Source: Neopestalotiopsis rosae
Taxonomy: Eukaryota > Ascomycota > Sordariomycetes > Amphisphaeriales > Sporocadaceae
Length of the DNA: 64,000 bases
Assembly (NCBI GenBank): GCA_023078685.1
Contig: JALGAS010000007.1
Span: 1,302,001-1,366,000, forward strand
Direction of reading: 5' to 3'
Positions 46,668-57,603 of this stretch are shown in pieces. A model generated the notes under the pieces. That model saw only the letters and a list, made by a program, of their open reading frames with translations, was not told where the DNA came from and did not search any database. The translations under genes were made by a program, and so were the position numbers. How positions within the stretch are numbered: the first letter of the stretch is position 1; each line of letters opens with the position of its first letter.

Positions 46668-48167
46668 ATGCTGTTCAGGAATGCATTGCGTCTTGCTCCT
46701 TTGAGGGCCCTTCCTCGACAGCTCCCAAACACCCATCGCATATATTCGATATCGTCCTCGAGGGCCTGTTCTGCATGCGCTACAGCAGGTACACCTCCCA
46801 AACCTCCAGCTGACCATCGTCAATTGGGCGTACAACAAGAGCTCTTTACCACCTCAGTATATAGCCCGGGATCGCCCATCTTCCTACCAAATGGCGCAAA
46901 AATATTCAATCGCTTGGTCGAATTTCTGCGAAAGCAATACATCCGATATGGCTTCGAGGAGGTCATCACTCCTACGATCTACAAGAAGGCGCTCTGGGCC
47001 AAGTCCGGCCACTTGGAGAACTATGCAGAGGACATGTTTACGGTGACAAGTACGTCGCCCTCGCGCAAGGATGCCACCGAGAACGGCGAGGAGGACGAAT
47101 ACGGACTGAAGCCGATGAACTGCCCTGGACACTGCCTGATCTTTGCCTCGCAACGACGAAGCTATCGAGACCTGCCAATACGATACGCCGACTTCTCCCC
47201 TTTGCACCGAAACGAGATATCGGGTGCCCTGAGCGGTCTCACTAGAGTTCGTCGCTTCCATCAAGATGATGGACACATTTTCTGCCGGCCATCCCAGATA
47301 GAAGAAGAAATCAAGAAAACCCTAGACTTTGTCCGGGTCGCATATAAAGTGTTCAAGTTGGGACCATATAGGCTGGCTCTGTCAACGAGACCTGCAGACC
47401 ATTTCATTGGCTCGGCCGAAGACTGGGACGGTGCAGAGAATGCTCTCAAGAGAGCTCTCGATGCGTCGGGGCTCGAATGGGGCATTAATGAAGGAGATGG
47501 CGCATTCTATGGCCCAAAGATTGACATCATTCTGAGAGATTCCGATGGAAAAGAACATCAGACAGCCACCATACAGCTCGATTTCCAACTCCCGAAACGC
47601 TTTGAGCTTGAATACCAAGCTCCTGCTCCAGAGCTGGAACAAAAGGGAGAGAGCACAACAGATGCCGCCAAGTTGGCCGAGTCGGGTCCCGTCACACCCG
47701 TGCTGATTCACAGAGCCGTGCTTGGTTCCGTGGAGAGATTAATGGCGTTGTTAATTGAGCACTACAATGGCAAATGGCCATTCTGGTTAAACCCGCGCCA
47801 GGTCATGATTCTCGTAGTAAACGATAGCCAACCTGTTCTTGACCTGGCTTATTCGACCCGAGATCTGTTGTTGGGAATCTCTGGCTCAGCGGTGGAGATG
47901 GCCGATGACGAACCCGTGTCAAATGCGACAAAACTCTCGGTTGATGTTGACGACAGAAAGATTAGTATTGGTGCCAAGGTGCGTGAGGCCAAAGCCAAGG
48001 GTTACGGTGTAGTGGTTACTGTCGGCCCACGACAACTACCCAAAGGCACAGTGACCGTCGACACTACGGCACTTTCTCGCGGCGAAAGCAGCGGTAACAG
48101 ACAGGAAGAAATGTCACCCACGGAATTACTTGATCTATTGATGGCGAAAATCGACGCCTACGAGTAA
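46668..48167 (+). CDS. MST1: Mitochondrial threonyl-tRNA synthetase
   Basis: 499 residues, single exon. ATG 46668 starts a mitochondrial presequence (MLFRNALRLAPLRALPRQLP). The class II core has the pre-motif SPGSPIFLPNGAKIFNRL, then GLKPMNCPGHCLIF with the zinc-binding cysteine, motif 2 in FSPLHRNEISGALSGLTRVRRFHQDDGHIF and motif 3 in HRAVLGSVERLMALL. A C-terminal anticodon-binding domain begins at RQVMILVVND. There is no N-terminal editing (TGS/SAD) domain, as in yeast Mst1. It charges mitochondrial tRNA-Thr in the matrix. Convergent with the bHLH gene, 105 bp apart. Confidence 0.95.
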   Translation: MLFRNALRLAPLRALPRQLPNTHRIYSISSSRACSACATAGTPPKPPADHRQLGVQQELFTTSVYSPGSPIFLPNGAKIFNRLVEFLRKQYIRYGFEEVITPTIYKKALWAKSGHLENYAEDMFTVTSTSPSRKDATENGEEDEYGLKPMNCPGHCLIFASQRRSYRDLPIRYADFSPLHRNEISGALSGLTRVRRFHQDDGHIFCRPSQIEEEIKKTLDFVRVAYKVFKLGPYRLALSTRPADHFIGSAEDWDGAENALKRALDASGLEWGINEGDGAFYGPKIDIILRDSDGKEHQTATIQLDFQLPKRFELEYQAPAPELEQKGESTTDAAKLAESGPVTPVLIHRAVLGSVERLMALLIEHYNGKWPFWLNPRQVMILVVNDSQPVLDLAYSTRDLLLGISGSAVEMADDEPVSNATKLSVDVDDRKISIGAKVREAKAKGYGVVVTVGPRQLPKGTVTVDTTALSRGESSGNRQEEMSPTELLDLLMAKIDAYE

Positions 48168-48272
48168 AAGAGAATAGAGAACATTGTGAGTTCTGCGCAA
48201 TACGATAACCAAAGGGCGGGTCAAAGCCAATCCCCATATATTACAGTTCAGGATCCTCCAATTATTAAGCGA

Positions 48273-48775
48273 TCAATAATCCTCCTCTTCCTGCTTGGGT
48301 CCGCGTATGCGATCCAACTCCTCCAGTCTCTCGAGGATCTTGAGGGGCCTAGATTCTGTCAACAAAGAGTGTCGCGGACGATGAGGGAGATGAATGGCAC
48401 GTACTCTTTAAACTTCTCGTCGACCATCTCACCGCGAGCCTCGCGCTCTTGTACCAATCTGCGTCGAACCTCCAACTGTTCGCGCATGTACTCGACTGTG
48501 CGACCTAAAACGAGTCCCTCGGAACGTCCTTGGCCTTCCAGTCCCGGGACGAGCTCACACAACTTGTCAAAGCCATCGCGAATGGCTTGGCGACGCTTTT
48601 GCTCTGTATACTAGTTAGCACAACGCGCGCGAGCCACCTTGGCAGGCGCAGCAAGTAGAATAGAAATACCAGAAGCTATGTGGTTCTGCTTCTTCTCCTC
48701 TTCAGTCAAGCGTGTCTTTTCGTCTACGCCACCGTTGATACCGGGGCTCGGTGAATGAGATGACTTATCGGCCAT
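48273..48775 (-). CDS. Ino4-like basic helix-loop-helix transcription factor
   Basis: 126 residues in three exons: 48775-48670, 48603-48405 and 48348-48273. Intron 1 is 66 bp. Intron 2 is 56 bp with a GTACGT donor. Without splicing intron 2 the protein would run into a short unrelated tail, while splicing gives EKFKEPLKILERLEELDRIRG, a regular helix. The basic region NHIASEQKRRQAIRDGFDKL starts near residue 32, with His, Glu and Arg at the E-box-contacting positions. A loop (PGLEGQGRSEG), a second helix (LVLGRTVEYMREQLEVRRRL) and a leucine-rich extension follow. The small size and single-domain design resemble yeast Ino4, the partner that activates phospholipid genes through E-box-type elements. 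Target genes in this fungus are inferred only. Confidence 0.88.
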
Positions 48776-49648
48776 AATGATGAACCAAATTATCGTCGGT
48801 CACTTTGCGGTTCCCGGGCCACGACAATGCTAGGGGATGATGTGGCGGATCCAAGAGAGTGACACACTATCCAGCCTGGTCATGAAGAACACATAGTCCC
48901 TGCCGTTTCTCGATGCTGCCGATCAGAGGTCTGACCGTCGCTGGTCGTAAATGTCAAAGTTGTCGTCTTATCTTGGGACCCCGGGCTCTGGAGTAGGCAG
49001 GCTCTCAACAGGATTGTCACATGTGAAACTAACCCCACCTCCCCAGATCGTCTCAAATGGCCTGGATTGGGAACCCCTGGCCAGCGGGCGGTGCGGCTCT
49101 TTGGTGAGTGAGTGAACACTGTTTAAAAAAAAAAAAAAGTGACCTGCGAACTTGTCGAGCAAATATGATCAAACGATCAACGACGATGACGAGAAGGGCT
49201 GAAAAGGGCACTGGAAAGTCGATTCGCGTCTTGGATTACCCAATTCGGACTACTAACAACAAGAAACTGATCAAATCCGACTTGGGGTGCAGGCAAGAGG
49301 TAACACTACTGACACTCTACCTTGGCCATGACGAGCTGCGGCTTATTAAACGCGCCCCCAAACCCGCCGCCATTAGGCTGTGAGACTGTCTTTTTTAGTG
49401 CTACTATGTCCTAGCTTTTAGGTAGGTGGTATCTAGTGCGGCCAGCAGTAGACACTGCGGATTTGACGTACCTGCATTTGCCCCACTATAGCATCAGTCC
49501 TGAATGACGACCTTCAGCAGCTTTCTTCAACTACATCCCAAGACGCTCCATTGAGTCATCACCAAGCACATATAGGAAGTTTTACATCTGGATCTTGGAG
49601 GAGTCGCAAACCCTTAATCACCTGGCTGTCTATCGAGTTGCTCTCACC
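48776..49648. other. Divergent intergenic region
   Basis: 873 bases between the bHLH gene (minus) and the Maf gene (plus), carrying both promoters. It includes a 14-A run at 49125-49138. No gene was seen. Confidence 0.5.
49125..49138. repeat. Poly-A run
   Basis: Fourteen consecutive A residues in the bHLH/Maf divergent promoter region. Such runs often exclude nucleosomes in fungal promoters; that role is inferred. Confidence 0.8.
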
Positions 49649-50479
49649 ATGGCCGAGCAAGAGTCTCTCATCCCGGTCGATAAGGAGGAAACCCCCAACT
49701 ATCCGCCTCCTGACTACATCACCGCCGCCCGCGAACATGGCCTCAAGTTGCGACAGTCGGCGCCGCCAAGAAAAGGCCCGCAGCCTTTCGACATCCCCAT
49801 CGTCAAGTACCTCAAGACCCACCGCGTGATCCTCGCGTCCGCCTCGCCGCGGCGGAAAGCCCTGCTCGCGCAGGTCGGCCTCACGAACCTCGAAATCATC
49901 CCCTCCACCAAGCCCGAGAACCTGTCCAAGGACTCGCTGGGCCCCTACGAGTACGTGAACGCCACGGCGCGGCAAAAGTGCCTCGACGTGTACACGACGC
50001 AGATCGAGGCGGGCAAGGAGCCCGAGGTGGTCATCAGCGCCGACACCATCATCGTCACGCGCGAGGGCCGGATCCTGGAGAAGCCGCCCAACGAGGCGGC
50101 GCACATTCGCACGCTCCGGCAGCTGCGCGACACGCGCTTCCACAAGGTCCTCACGGCCATCTGCTGCATGGCGCCCAAGGAGGACGCCTCGTACCCGGGC
50201 TACGAGATGGCCACCCACATTGAGGAGACCCGCGTCTACTTTGCCAGCGAGAGCGACGGCCTGCCGGACGACGTGATTGAGAGCTACGTCAAGACGAGGG
50301 AGGGCGTCGACAAGGCTGGCGGCTACGCCATTCAAGGCCTGGCTGGCATGATGCTGGTGGAAAAGGTCGAGGGTTGTGTGGACAACGTGGTCGGCCTGCC
50401 GGTCCGGAAGACGCTGCAATTGTGTGAAAAGGTCGTTTTCCGGCAAGGTGAGAACAGCGAGGGCGAAGACGACGATTAG
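49649..50479 (+). CDS. Maf-family nucleotide pyrophosphatase
   Basis: 276 residues, single exon, start MAEQESLIPVDKEE. The first 55 residues are a fungal extension. The Maf fold starts at HRVILASASPRRKALLAQVGL, with the signature SASPRR. It continues with the acidic active-site strand VVISADTIIV and KAGGYAIQGLAG, the conserved base-recognition segment. Maf proteins hydrolyse non-canonical or canonical NTPs (dTTP/UTP type) to monophosphate and pyrophosphate, cleaning nucleotide pools; the specificity here is unknown. The C-terminus is acidic (EGEDDD). The gene is GC-rich, and the opposite strand carries a long spurious open frame. Confidence 0.93.
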   Translation: MAEQESLIPVDKEETPNYPPPDYITAAREHGLKLRQSAPPRKGPQPFDIPIVKYLKTHRVILASASPRRKALLAQVGLTNLEIIPSTKPENLSKDSLGPYEYVNATARQKCLDVYTTQIEAGKEPEVVISADTIIVTREGRILEKPPNEAAHIRTLRQLRDTRFHKVLTAICCMAPKEDASYPGYEMATHIEETRVYFASESDGLPDDVIESYVKTREGVDKAGGYAIQGLAGMMLVEKVEGCVDNVVGLPVRKTLQLCEKVVFRQGENSEGEDDD

Positions 50480-52136
50480 AGCTGCTACGGTTTGTGTGCA
50501 ATGCAGATTTAATAAAAAGAATATACGAACCGAGAAAGACGAATAGAATTTTACGAACACTCGGAATAGCTACCTAGCTAAGGATCTCAACCCTGCAGAG
50601 CGTTGAGTAGACATGTTCAAGTCAGAAACGAGAGGCATTAATGAAAGCAACAAGATGCATGGGTGCCTATCTAGATGTCTACATGCCCCATGATGGCGAT
50701 ATCTCGCAATATTGTTTTCTCTAGAGGGTCTTGGTTACCATATGACATACAATTGGGCCAGTATATCGACGACGCTCAAAGATCCGCGGCTGTCGCTTCT
50801 TTTCGACCAGGCCATGCTGGTTGCGATGAACTTGGTTCTTGGTGCTACTGTATTCGACGATGGATTTAAGATCCCAAAACACTCATATGGCCGACTGGCC
50901 ACCACGAATGTATGAGCTTCAGAGGAAAACGTGTACATCGAAAGTGATTAGAAATCAGCTAAGGTATCCTCAATCTCCGTGGAAATTCGGTTGGCAAATA
51001 CTCAACCTCGAGACTCCACCACACTGCCAGAGTAAGACTCGAGTAATACTGTAGTGGAAAACGAAGGGGGTGGATCTCGGGATCTAGGGATCTCAAGGAT
51101 CTCATCGATCGTGAAGAAAGCGGCAATATCCCCAGATTCTCGCTTACGGAGGCTTACCGAGGGAGCGGAGAAACGAGCTATAAACTACGACTCCAGTTTC
51201 CAGGGCCGCGCAACTCTGTTTAATGAGAATCATGCGAGACTATAACCAAAAAGGCCAGTAGAGCGCCATTCGGTCACCGTTTTGGAGTAAGCAAGCAGGT
51301 ACAGAAAGACAAACAAGAAATAAGAGTTGCTTGGCCCGAGAGTTTGCTTCAGTTCTTTGAGGTTACATAAGGTAAAGTGGCATTAGTATACGTTCATCCC
51401 GGACCACTATAGCCAATCCCGAAACGAGTCGACGGTCCACGTGCCGTCAGGGGTGCGCCGTTAGGAGGGCTTGGCCAGGTTACAGCGCCGGCGCCTACGA
51501 CAGTAAGACCACCAATACCGAGTCTGGCACCGGGGGTTGGCCGCTGAGCCCTCTCCACTGAAGATCGTCGTTTTCTTCCTTTCTGGAGCCGCAGGATTTT
51601 TTTTCAGTTCTTGCCCAGTAACCTGCCGAGCCTGCAGCCAGTCTTGCAAGCCTGTAAGTCTCTCAGTTGGCCCCCCAGCGTAGTAACGGGAGCGGTCGAC
51701 CACACAGGTTTCCCGCCCGGCACGATGCAACTCCAACTTCCCTTGACCTACGCATCCGTTCTTGCCATGGACGAATCCCACGACTGAACTTGCCAACGTT
51801 GTTTCTTGGCCCCCCTGGGGGCGCGCCTATGTCGGACGCGAATCCTCACCGGCATGTGATAAAAAAAATAATGAACCAACCCCTCGTGGTAAAGGAAGCT
51901 GAGGGCTTTTTGTAGAAGACTATAAATACCATGGCATGTGGCGAATACAGATGGTGATCTGGAGGATGTCGCCCCCAGCAGCTTCAGCCTGACGATCCTC
52001 GACTCAGCTCGCCCAAACGCCCCTTCTGGTCTTGTTTTCCTTCTCTCGATTGATTCTCAATTCATTTTGAGCAATTCCCGCTGCCCGCCAATTTCCAAAA
52101 AAAAGTCACAAGAACATTCGTTCTTTGTTGTTCAAG
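50480..52136. other. Long intergenic region
   Basis: 1.7 kb between two plus-strand genes. It holds the Maf 3' UTR and, to the right, the phospholipase promoter with a TATA box at 51921. No gene, repeat or mobile element was recognised in the middle. Confidence 0.5.
51921..51928 (+). promoter_or_regulatory. TATA box of the phospholipase gene
   Basis: Consensus TATAAATA about 210 bases upstream of ATG 52137. A pyrimidine-rich leader lies between the box and the ATG, as is common in highly expressed secreted-protein genes of fungi. Confidence 0.5.
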
Positions 52137-52893
52137 ATGAAGTTCATCAGCACCCTCTCCCTCTGCATCCTCCCCGCTGTGGCGCTCGCGGTCCCCGTGG
52201 CGGACAACAACAAGCGCCAGGACGATGTCGAGGCTGTGACGGACGAGCTCCTGTTTGATATCACGCTCCCCGAGTTCACCACGCGGCGCGATGCCGAGGA
52301 CCCTTCGTACCTGAACTGGACCAGCGACGGCTGCACCGACTCGCCTGACAACCCTCTGGGATTCCCGTATGAGCCTGCTTGCAACCGCCATGACTTTGGT
52401 GTAAGTATTATTTATGCATTCTTGATATTAAATCTCTCCCTGTGATTTTCATGATTTCTGCTGGCAATGTCCATTTTTGCGCAATCGGCAGCCTTGTTCT
52501 AGCGATATAAAATCCAATGTCATATACACCCCTGTCCAACTCGCTACACATAAAAATTCGCTTATCTATATAGTTGACCAACTAATCTCCTTGTTTCAAT
52601 ATATATAGTACACAAACTACCGAGAGCAGAGCCGCTTCACCGTCAGCGCCAAGGCCTCGATCGACAGCAACTTCAAGGACGACCTGTACTACCAGTGCGA
52701 GGTCAACGGCAGCTTCGTGAGCATCTGCGAGGCCCTGGCCGACGTCTACTACGCCGCCGTCGTCGAGTTTGGCGGCGACGACGCCACGCCCGGCAAGCGC
52801 TCCAGCCTCTACGAGGAGAAGTTGGCCATTTACAACCAGCTGGTGGCCGAGGCCGTGGCCAGTGGCGAGCTGGTCCTCCCAGAGACGGCATAA
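52137..52893 (+). CDS. Secreted phospholipase A2 (fungal/bacterial group XIV)
   Basis: 182 residues in two exons, 52137-52400 and 52609-52893, around a 208-bp intron (GTAAGT...TATAG), long for this window. The signal peptide is MKFISTLSLCILPAVALA. A short propeptide contains basic cleavage sites NNKR (about residue 26) and TTRR (about 50). The mature domain has the calcium-loop region WTSDGCTDSPDNP and the catalytic His-Asp pair in ACNRHDFGYTNYR. Two further cysteines (YYQCEVNG, SICEAL) complete two disulfides. The enzyme releases the sn-2 fatty acid from glycerophospholipids outside the cell. A third dibasic site (PGKR) lies inside the C-terminal third and could be an unused or secondary cleavage point. 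Whether it serves nutrition, signalling or host interaction is not visible. Confidence 0.92.
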
Positions 52894-54553
52894 GTTGTTG
52901 GTTCTCTGGGGCTTTGTTCGCTCCCCATTGGTTGAAGACTGGAAGGGAAACGTCTCACCCATGGCTTGAGTAGCGGTTGGACGAGGGAAGTCAATGGAAG
53001 TCACGATCAACTGTGTGTCACGGTCCGGGATAGAGACCGTGGATACATGACTAGATGACCCATGGACCAGACTCTTGCAATATCCCTAACCAGTAATGAT
53101 GAATTATGATTATGCAAAACAACTTGTTTCATGTGACCCCTTATAGAAAAATGATTGTCCCAACAACTTTGCGATCCTCATTGGCAGACGTGAAAAAAGA
53201 AATCAGAAACAAGATTGACCAAGTTTGGAGCAGGTTCATCGAGAAACGAGGTTCTACAGCAACTTATTGCACATTACCCAAATTCGGGGCTACAGAAGAC
53301 CTTGACAGTATAGCATGCAGGCGCTATCTCCCCTTGACCCTAGCTTGCCCAGGTGTTACCTCACCACGTATAATAAGGACAGCTTGTACAGCAACATCAC
53401 GAAACGGAGCTGATAGCCTACTAAACAGAGCTTGTCCATCTGTTAGATTTATCCTAACCAATCCGCTAGTCAGATGTGCACGTGAGCAATGATAGAAAAT
53501 TTACGACATTGAAACTATAATAGGTCAACTTTGGAGAGAGGCATCTATTTGCTTGCGAACCATGCATATTTTTTATCTCTATGATCGTCCCCGGTGCTAG
53601 TCAGGATAAGCGAATGCGTGTAGATTAGTGGCGACAGCACATCACCAAGAAAAAGATGAGTTGTTTGTCCCGAGCACAAGAAACTCCAGCATATCAAAAT
53701 ATCCTTGTCCTGCTCTTTCTCTCTCCTTTTTACATAGGATCCAAAAGAAGGGCATGTGTGCGTCAAACCGTTTTGAGATCCCCGCTTCTAACTTACTGCG
53801 TAAGACCTAGACACTATTCAGGGCTGGTGTTGTCTTTTAGCACGGTTTATACTGGCCCTAGCCTGGGAATATGGCCCGGGGGGCTGAGGTATAGATAGAT
53901 CTTTGGTGGGGAACGCGGTTTTGATCGTTTGTAGTTGAAGAACGACCTTGTGAGAATTATATTTTGATCAGGAAATCATTCTTGTACCAATCTTGATTGA
54001 ATTATGCTTACCTTTTTTGCCTTGGGACCTTTTGAATTTCTCAAGTATAAAAGAAACTACTCAAATTATGATTCTACCAATCAATTGATATGCTTACGTT
54101 TTCTCGTGGTACAAAAGTTTGTTAATATCATGAGCTTGATAGGCTACTGCCGCTCTCGTATAATTTACGGGGACCATGGGCTGGAGATGCATGTCCCGCA
54201 AGACATGGCTAATACTATGTCAGTCTAGGTAGGTTTCAGCGCAGCATTTTTCTCATTATCAATGTGCCGTCCCATTACATACATTCTCCATCGGACAGGA
54301 CTCCAAGATAGGCATAAGTATGCGGGTGGATTAGCACAGAAGTTCCCAAAAAAGTGTGACACGGATTTGCAATAACTCGGCGAAGCTTTGCGAAGCTAGC
54401 AAGGCAGGCAGATAGCCGAATGTATGGATATAATAACCCTGGCTTGCCGCCCCTCGAAACTTTCATTGAGACTTCCCGTGGTCGTCTGGACACGGGACCT
54501 GTGAAACAGACGTAGTTCACTTCCTTGCAAACTGATATATGATAATAAGCAAG
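52894..54553. other. Long AT-rich intergenic region
   Basis: 1.7 kb between two plus-strand genes, holding the phospholipase 3' side and the P450 promoter. The 128-codon open frame at 53106-53492 has no family resemblance. No transposon ends or tRNA were recognised. Confidence 0.5.
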
Positions 54554-56334
54554 ATGGATTTCGACATTAGTCAGACCAGCACAAAGGTCCTACTGTGGGC
54601 CGCCGTGGTCCTCACGGCCTGGACCATCCAAAAGTTATTCTTGACCAAGTCGCAATCACCACAATCACAACTCCCGCTCCCGCCGGGACCAAAGGGACTC
54701 CCCCTGCTGGGCAACATTCGCGACCTCCCGCCCCCCGGTGTGCCCGAGTGGCGGCACTGGATCAGCCACAAGGACCGCTACGGGCCCCTGAGCTCCGTCA
54801 CGGCCCTGGGCACCACCATGATCATCATCCACGACCGGGACATTGCCCTCGAGCTGCTCGAGAAGAGGTCGAGCAAGTACTCGGGAAGACCTTTTCAGCG
54901 GTTCGCGCAAGAGGTGTAAGTGTTTTTTTACACTCTCTACACACAATTGCTTGTCACGTTTTATGCCATGGAGAAAATCTAATTTCGTTCGTCTTTTTAT
55001 AGCTGTGGATTTGGGCGTCTACCGGCTTTTCAGCAGAATGGACACATTTTCCGCCAGCAGAGACGACTCATGGCGGCGCAAATGGGCTCGCGGAGCTCCA
55101 TGACCAAGTTTCAGTCGGCAATCGAGTTCCAAGTCAGGCATTTCCTCTTGGATGCCATGAATAACTCGGAGGACTTGGAGCATCACTTGCAACGGTAAGT
55201 CAATGAGTGTCTGGAAAAATTATCATGTATACATGTGTATATCTTCAAATTGAATGCTAACGATATATATACAGTGAATCGGGCTCTCTCATGCTCGAGA
55301 CCCTCTACGGCTACACAGCCACGGCCAAAGGCCGCGATCCCCTCGTGGATCTAATCAACCGGTTCATGGCCGCCTTTAGCGACGCCGCGTCCCCGGGCAC
55401 CTGGCTGGTGGACGTGATCCCCTGGCTGCGCCACGTGCCCGAGTGGCTCCCCGGCGCCGGCTTCCAGCGGACGGCCCGCGAGTACCGCAAGCTCTGGGAC
55501 CAGGTGACGGGGGTTCCGTTCCAGTTCACCGAGGAGCGGATCAAGAGCGGCGACGTCGCCAAGCCCTCGTTCATCTCGGGCCTGCTCGAGCAGAACCCCG
55601 CGCCCGAGGAGATGGACTACATTCGGGACAGCGCCACGGGCCTGTACGCCGGCGGCGCCGACACGACCGTCGCGCAGCTCGGCTTCTTCTTCCTAGCCAT
55701 GACCGTGTTTCCCGAGGTGCAGAAGAAGGCGAGGGAGGAAATCGATCGTGTGACGGGCGGGACCCGACTCCCGGCGTTCCAGGACCGCGATCAGCTGCCA
55801 TATGTCGAGGCCGTCTACAAGGAAGCGCTCCGGTGGAACCCGATTGCCCCGTTGGGATTGCCGCATGCGACTGACGAGGAAGATGTCTGCCGTGGATATC
55901 GCATTCCCAAGGGTTCTCTCATTATGCCTGCGATTGCTTGGTTCTCAAAGGATCCAGAGGTGTACCCAGAACCAGATCGCTTCAGACCGGAAAGGTTTCT
56001 GGGCACCAACCCCGAGCCGAATCCAACAGCATTCGTCTTTGGTTACGGTCGAAGGGTTTGCCCTGGTAGACATTTGGCCGAATCAAACATGTTCCTCGTC
56101 ATTGCTCAGAGCCTGGCGGCGTTTGACATAAGCAGAGCTGTCGACAAGAGCGGCAACATCATTGAGCCACGGATTGGATATATGCCCGGAGTTGTTGGAC
56201 ACCCAGAACCTTTCAAGTGCCGCATCACGCCTCGAAGCGAAAAACACGCGCAATGGGTCAAAGACATTGAAATCGAGCAACCCTGGGCCGAGGGCGACGT
56301 GGAATTACTGAAGAATATGCGTCAAGAAGTCTGA
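54554..56334 (+). CDS. Cytochrome P450 monooxygenase
   Basis: 537 residues in three exons: 54554-54915, 55003-55194 and 55275-56334. Introns of 87 and 80 bp (GTAAGT donors) rebuild QEVCGFGRLPAF and HLQRESGSL. An N-terminal membrane anchor (VLLWAAVVLTAWTIQKLFL) precedes the proline hinge PLPPGPKGLPLLGN. Helix I is YAGGADTTVAQ, the ExxR motif is KEALRWNP, then FRPERF, and the heme loop is FGYGRRVCPGRHLAE with the axial cysteine. It is an ER-bound microsomal P450 of the group that includes O-methylsterigmatocystin oxidoreductase-like enzymes; the substrate is unknown. A second possible start lies five codons upstream (54539). No other biosynthetic gene sits beside it. Confidence 0.94.
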
Positions 56335-56767
56335 AAATCGTTAGATCATGGTAGCCGCTTTCATTGCCACGAGAGTCCGAGAGCAAGGCAGATTGAACAG
56401 AGGCCTGTGAGTATGGTGTCGGTAATTCGTCCTTCGTATTAGAATGCAAGCCGTGCAAGATACAGACGGCGTATCCACATATCTATAATTCGTGCCCTGT
56501 CATCGCAAACAAGTCGATTCTACGCATAGCATCTTTTGCTAGCTTCTTGTATACATGAGGAATTGCAACCATCTTTTCCCAATGCTCGACTGGACTGCTC
56601 CATCCAATGGGTCAAATGCAACCTTTCAATTCTCTCTTTGCGCCAAACGCCTTTGTCGTAAACCTTCTTCTATGACAGGTCGGTATTAGGTAGTATATAT
56701 ATAAAAAGTCGTTTGGTGGATGAATGTCGTTTTAAAATTCTTTCTCTGGGAGCCAAGTCGTGTTTGC
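56335..56767. other. Convergent intergenic region
   Basis: 433 bases between the P450 and the small membrane-protein gene, holding the 3' UTRs of both. A TATATATATAAAAA stretch lies at about 56693-56707. No gene was seen. Confidence 0.5.
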
Positions 56768-57145
56768 TTATAGTTCGCGTGCAGTGGCTCCGGCAGCCTC
56801 GGTAGCAGCGGCCGCCAGCGAGGTCACGGACAGCGAGAGGGCCTCCTTGTTGTTCTGAACGGATGCCAGGGCAGCGCTGGCTCCGCCGCTGCTTGCCTCT
56901 CCGCCATTGACGTAAAACCAGGCGCGGTCAATGAGGAAGGCGAGGTGCTGCGGCAGGTACAGGGCCGAAGCAATGGCGGTCATGGAAAAGAGCAGGAAGA
57001 CGACGGACCAAAAGACGAACTTTTCAGTGGGCGTAAACATGTAGACGGCAAAGGTGACCTCGACTTGGTACTGCTTGAGGCGGAGCCAGCGTCCAAAGCG
57101 CTGGATGGCAGAGGTGGGCTCTTCAGACTTGCGACGGTACTCCAT
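56768..57145 (-). CDS. Small subunit-like protein of serine palmitoyltransferase
   Basis: 125 residues, single exon, start MEYRRKSEEP. The core RLKQYQVEVTFAVYMFTPTEKFVFWSVVFLLFSMTAIAS matches the fungal SPT small-subunit-like pattern: a short amphipathic helix, then Y-x-V/L-TPxEK, then one membrane helix. A second hydrophobic patch (LAFLIDRAWFYVNG) follows. The C-terminal 50 residues are a low-complexity Ala/Ser tail. Such subunits activate serine palmitoyltransferase, the first step of sphingolipid synthesis in the ER. Assignment is by motif and length. Confidence 0.78.
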   Translation of the reverse strand: MEYRRKSEEPTSAIQRFGRWLRLKQYQVEVTFAVYMFTPTEKFVFWSVVFLLFSMTAIASALYLPQHLAFLIDRAWFYVNGGEASSGGASAALASVQNNKEALSLSVTSLAAAATEAAGATAREL

Positions 57146-57309
57146 GGTGTGTTGTGTGCTGGTCTAGGTGTTTCGCAGGACGATTATTGGATTAGGGGAG
57201 TAAGATGTTCTCCTTGATGTATAGGTGGAGGATGACGTGGGATGTTGACAACGAGCGGGCGACTCGGGATCGGAATCTAGAGGTGGGAGGAGGCAATGGA
57301 TGAGGCAGT

Positions 57310-57329
57310 GACTGACTGACTGACTGACT
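57310..57329. repeat. Tetranucleotide microsatellite (GACT)5
   Basis: Five consecutive GACT units in the region upstream of the SPT small-subunit gene. Confidence 0.8.
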
Positions 57330-57577
57330 AACTGTCTAGACCGTGTCGCCTTGAGTTGGTTTTAGCAGAACGAAGCAAAGACGATCGATTGGAAATGTTT
57401 AGCTTTGGTCTGTCTAGGTTAGAACTTTGGGAGGGAAGGGAAATGAAGGTTGGCACGTGCTGGGCTGCTGCAATGCGCGGTGCTGTCGGGTGCTGCGCTG
57501 TGAGATGGATCCTGTCACGTCGGGTCTCTCCAATGATAATGCGCTGGATGGAAAACATAAAAAGGGGACCATCAGTC

Positions 57578-57603
57578 GGCACAGGCACAGGCACAGGCAC
57601 AGG
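57578..57603. repeat. Hexanucleotide repeat (GGCACA)4
   Basis: Four perfect GGCACA units followed by GG, in the region upstream of the SPT small-subunit gene. Confidence 0.85.

Noticed and set aside
49559..50560. 333-codon open frame opposite the Maf gene
   Set aside because: Antisense shadow; translation rich in Arg/Val/Ala/Leu without motifs, while the plus strand carries the complete Maf signature.
53106..53492. 128-codon frame between phospholipase and P450, considered as a transposase remnant
   Set aside because: No catalytic motif, terminal repeats or target-site duplication could be seen.
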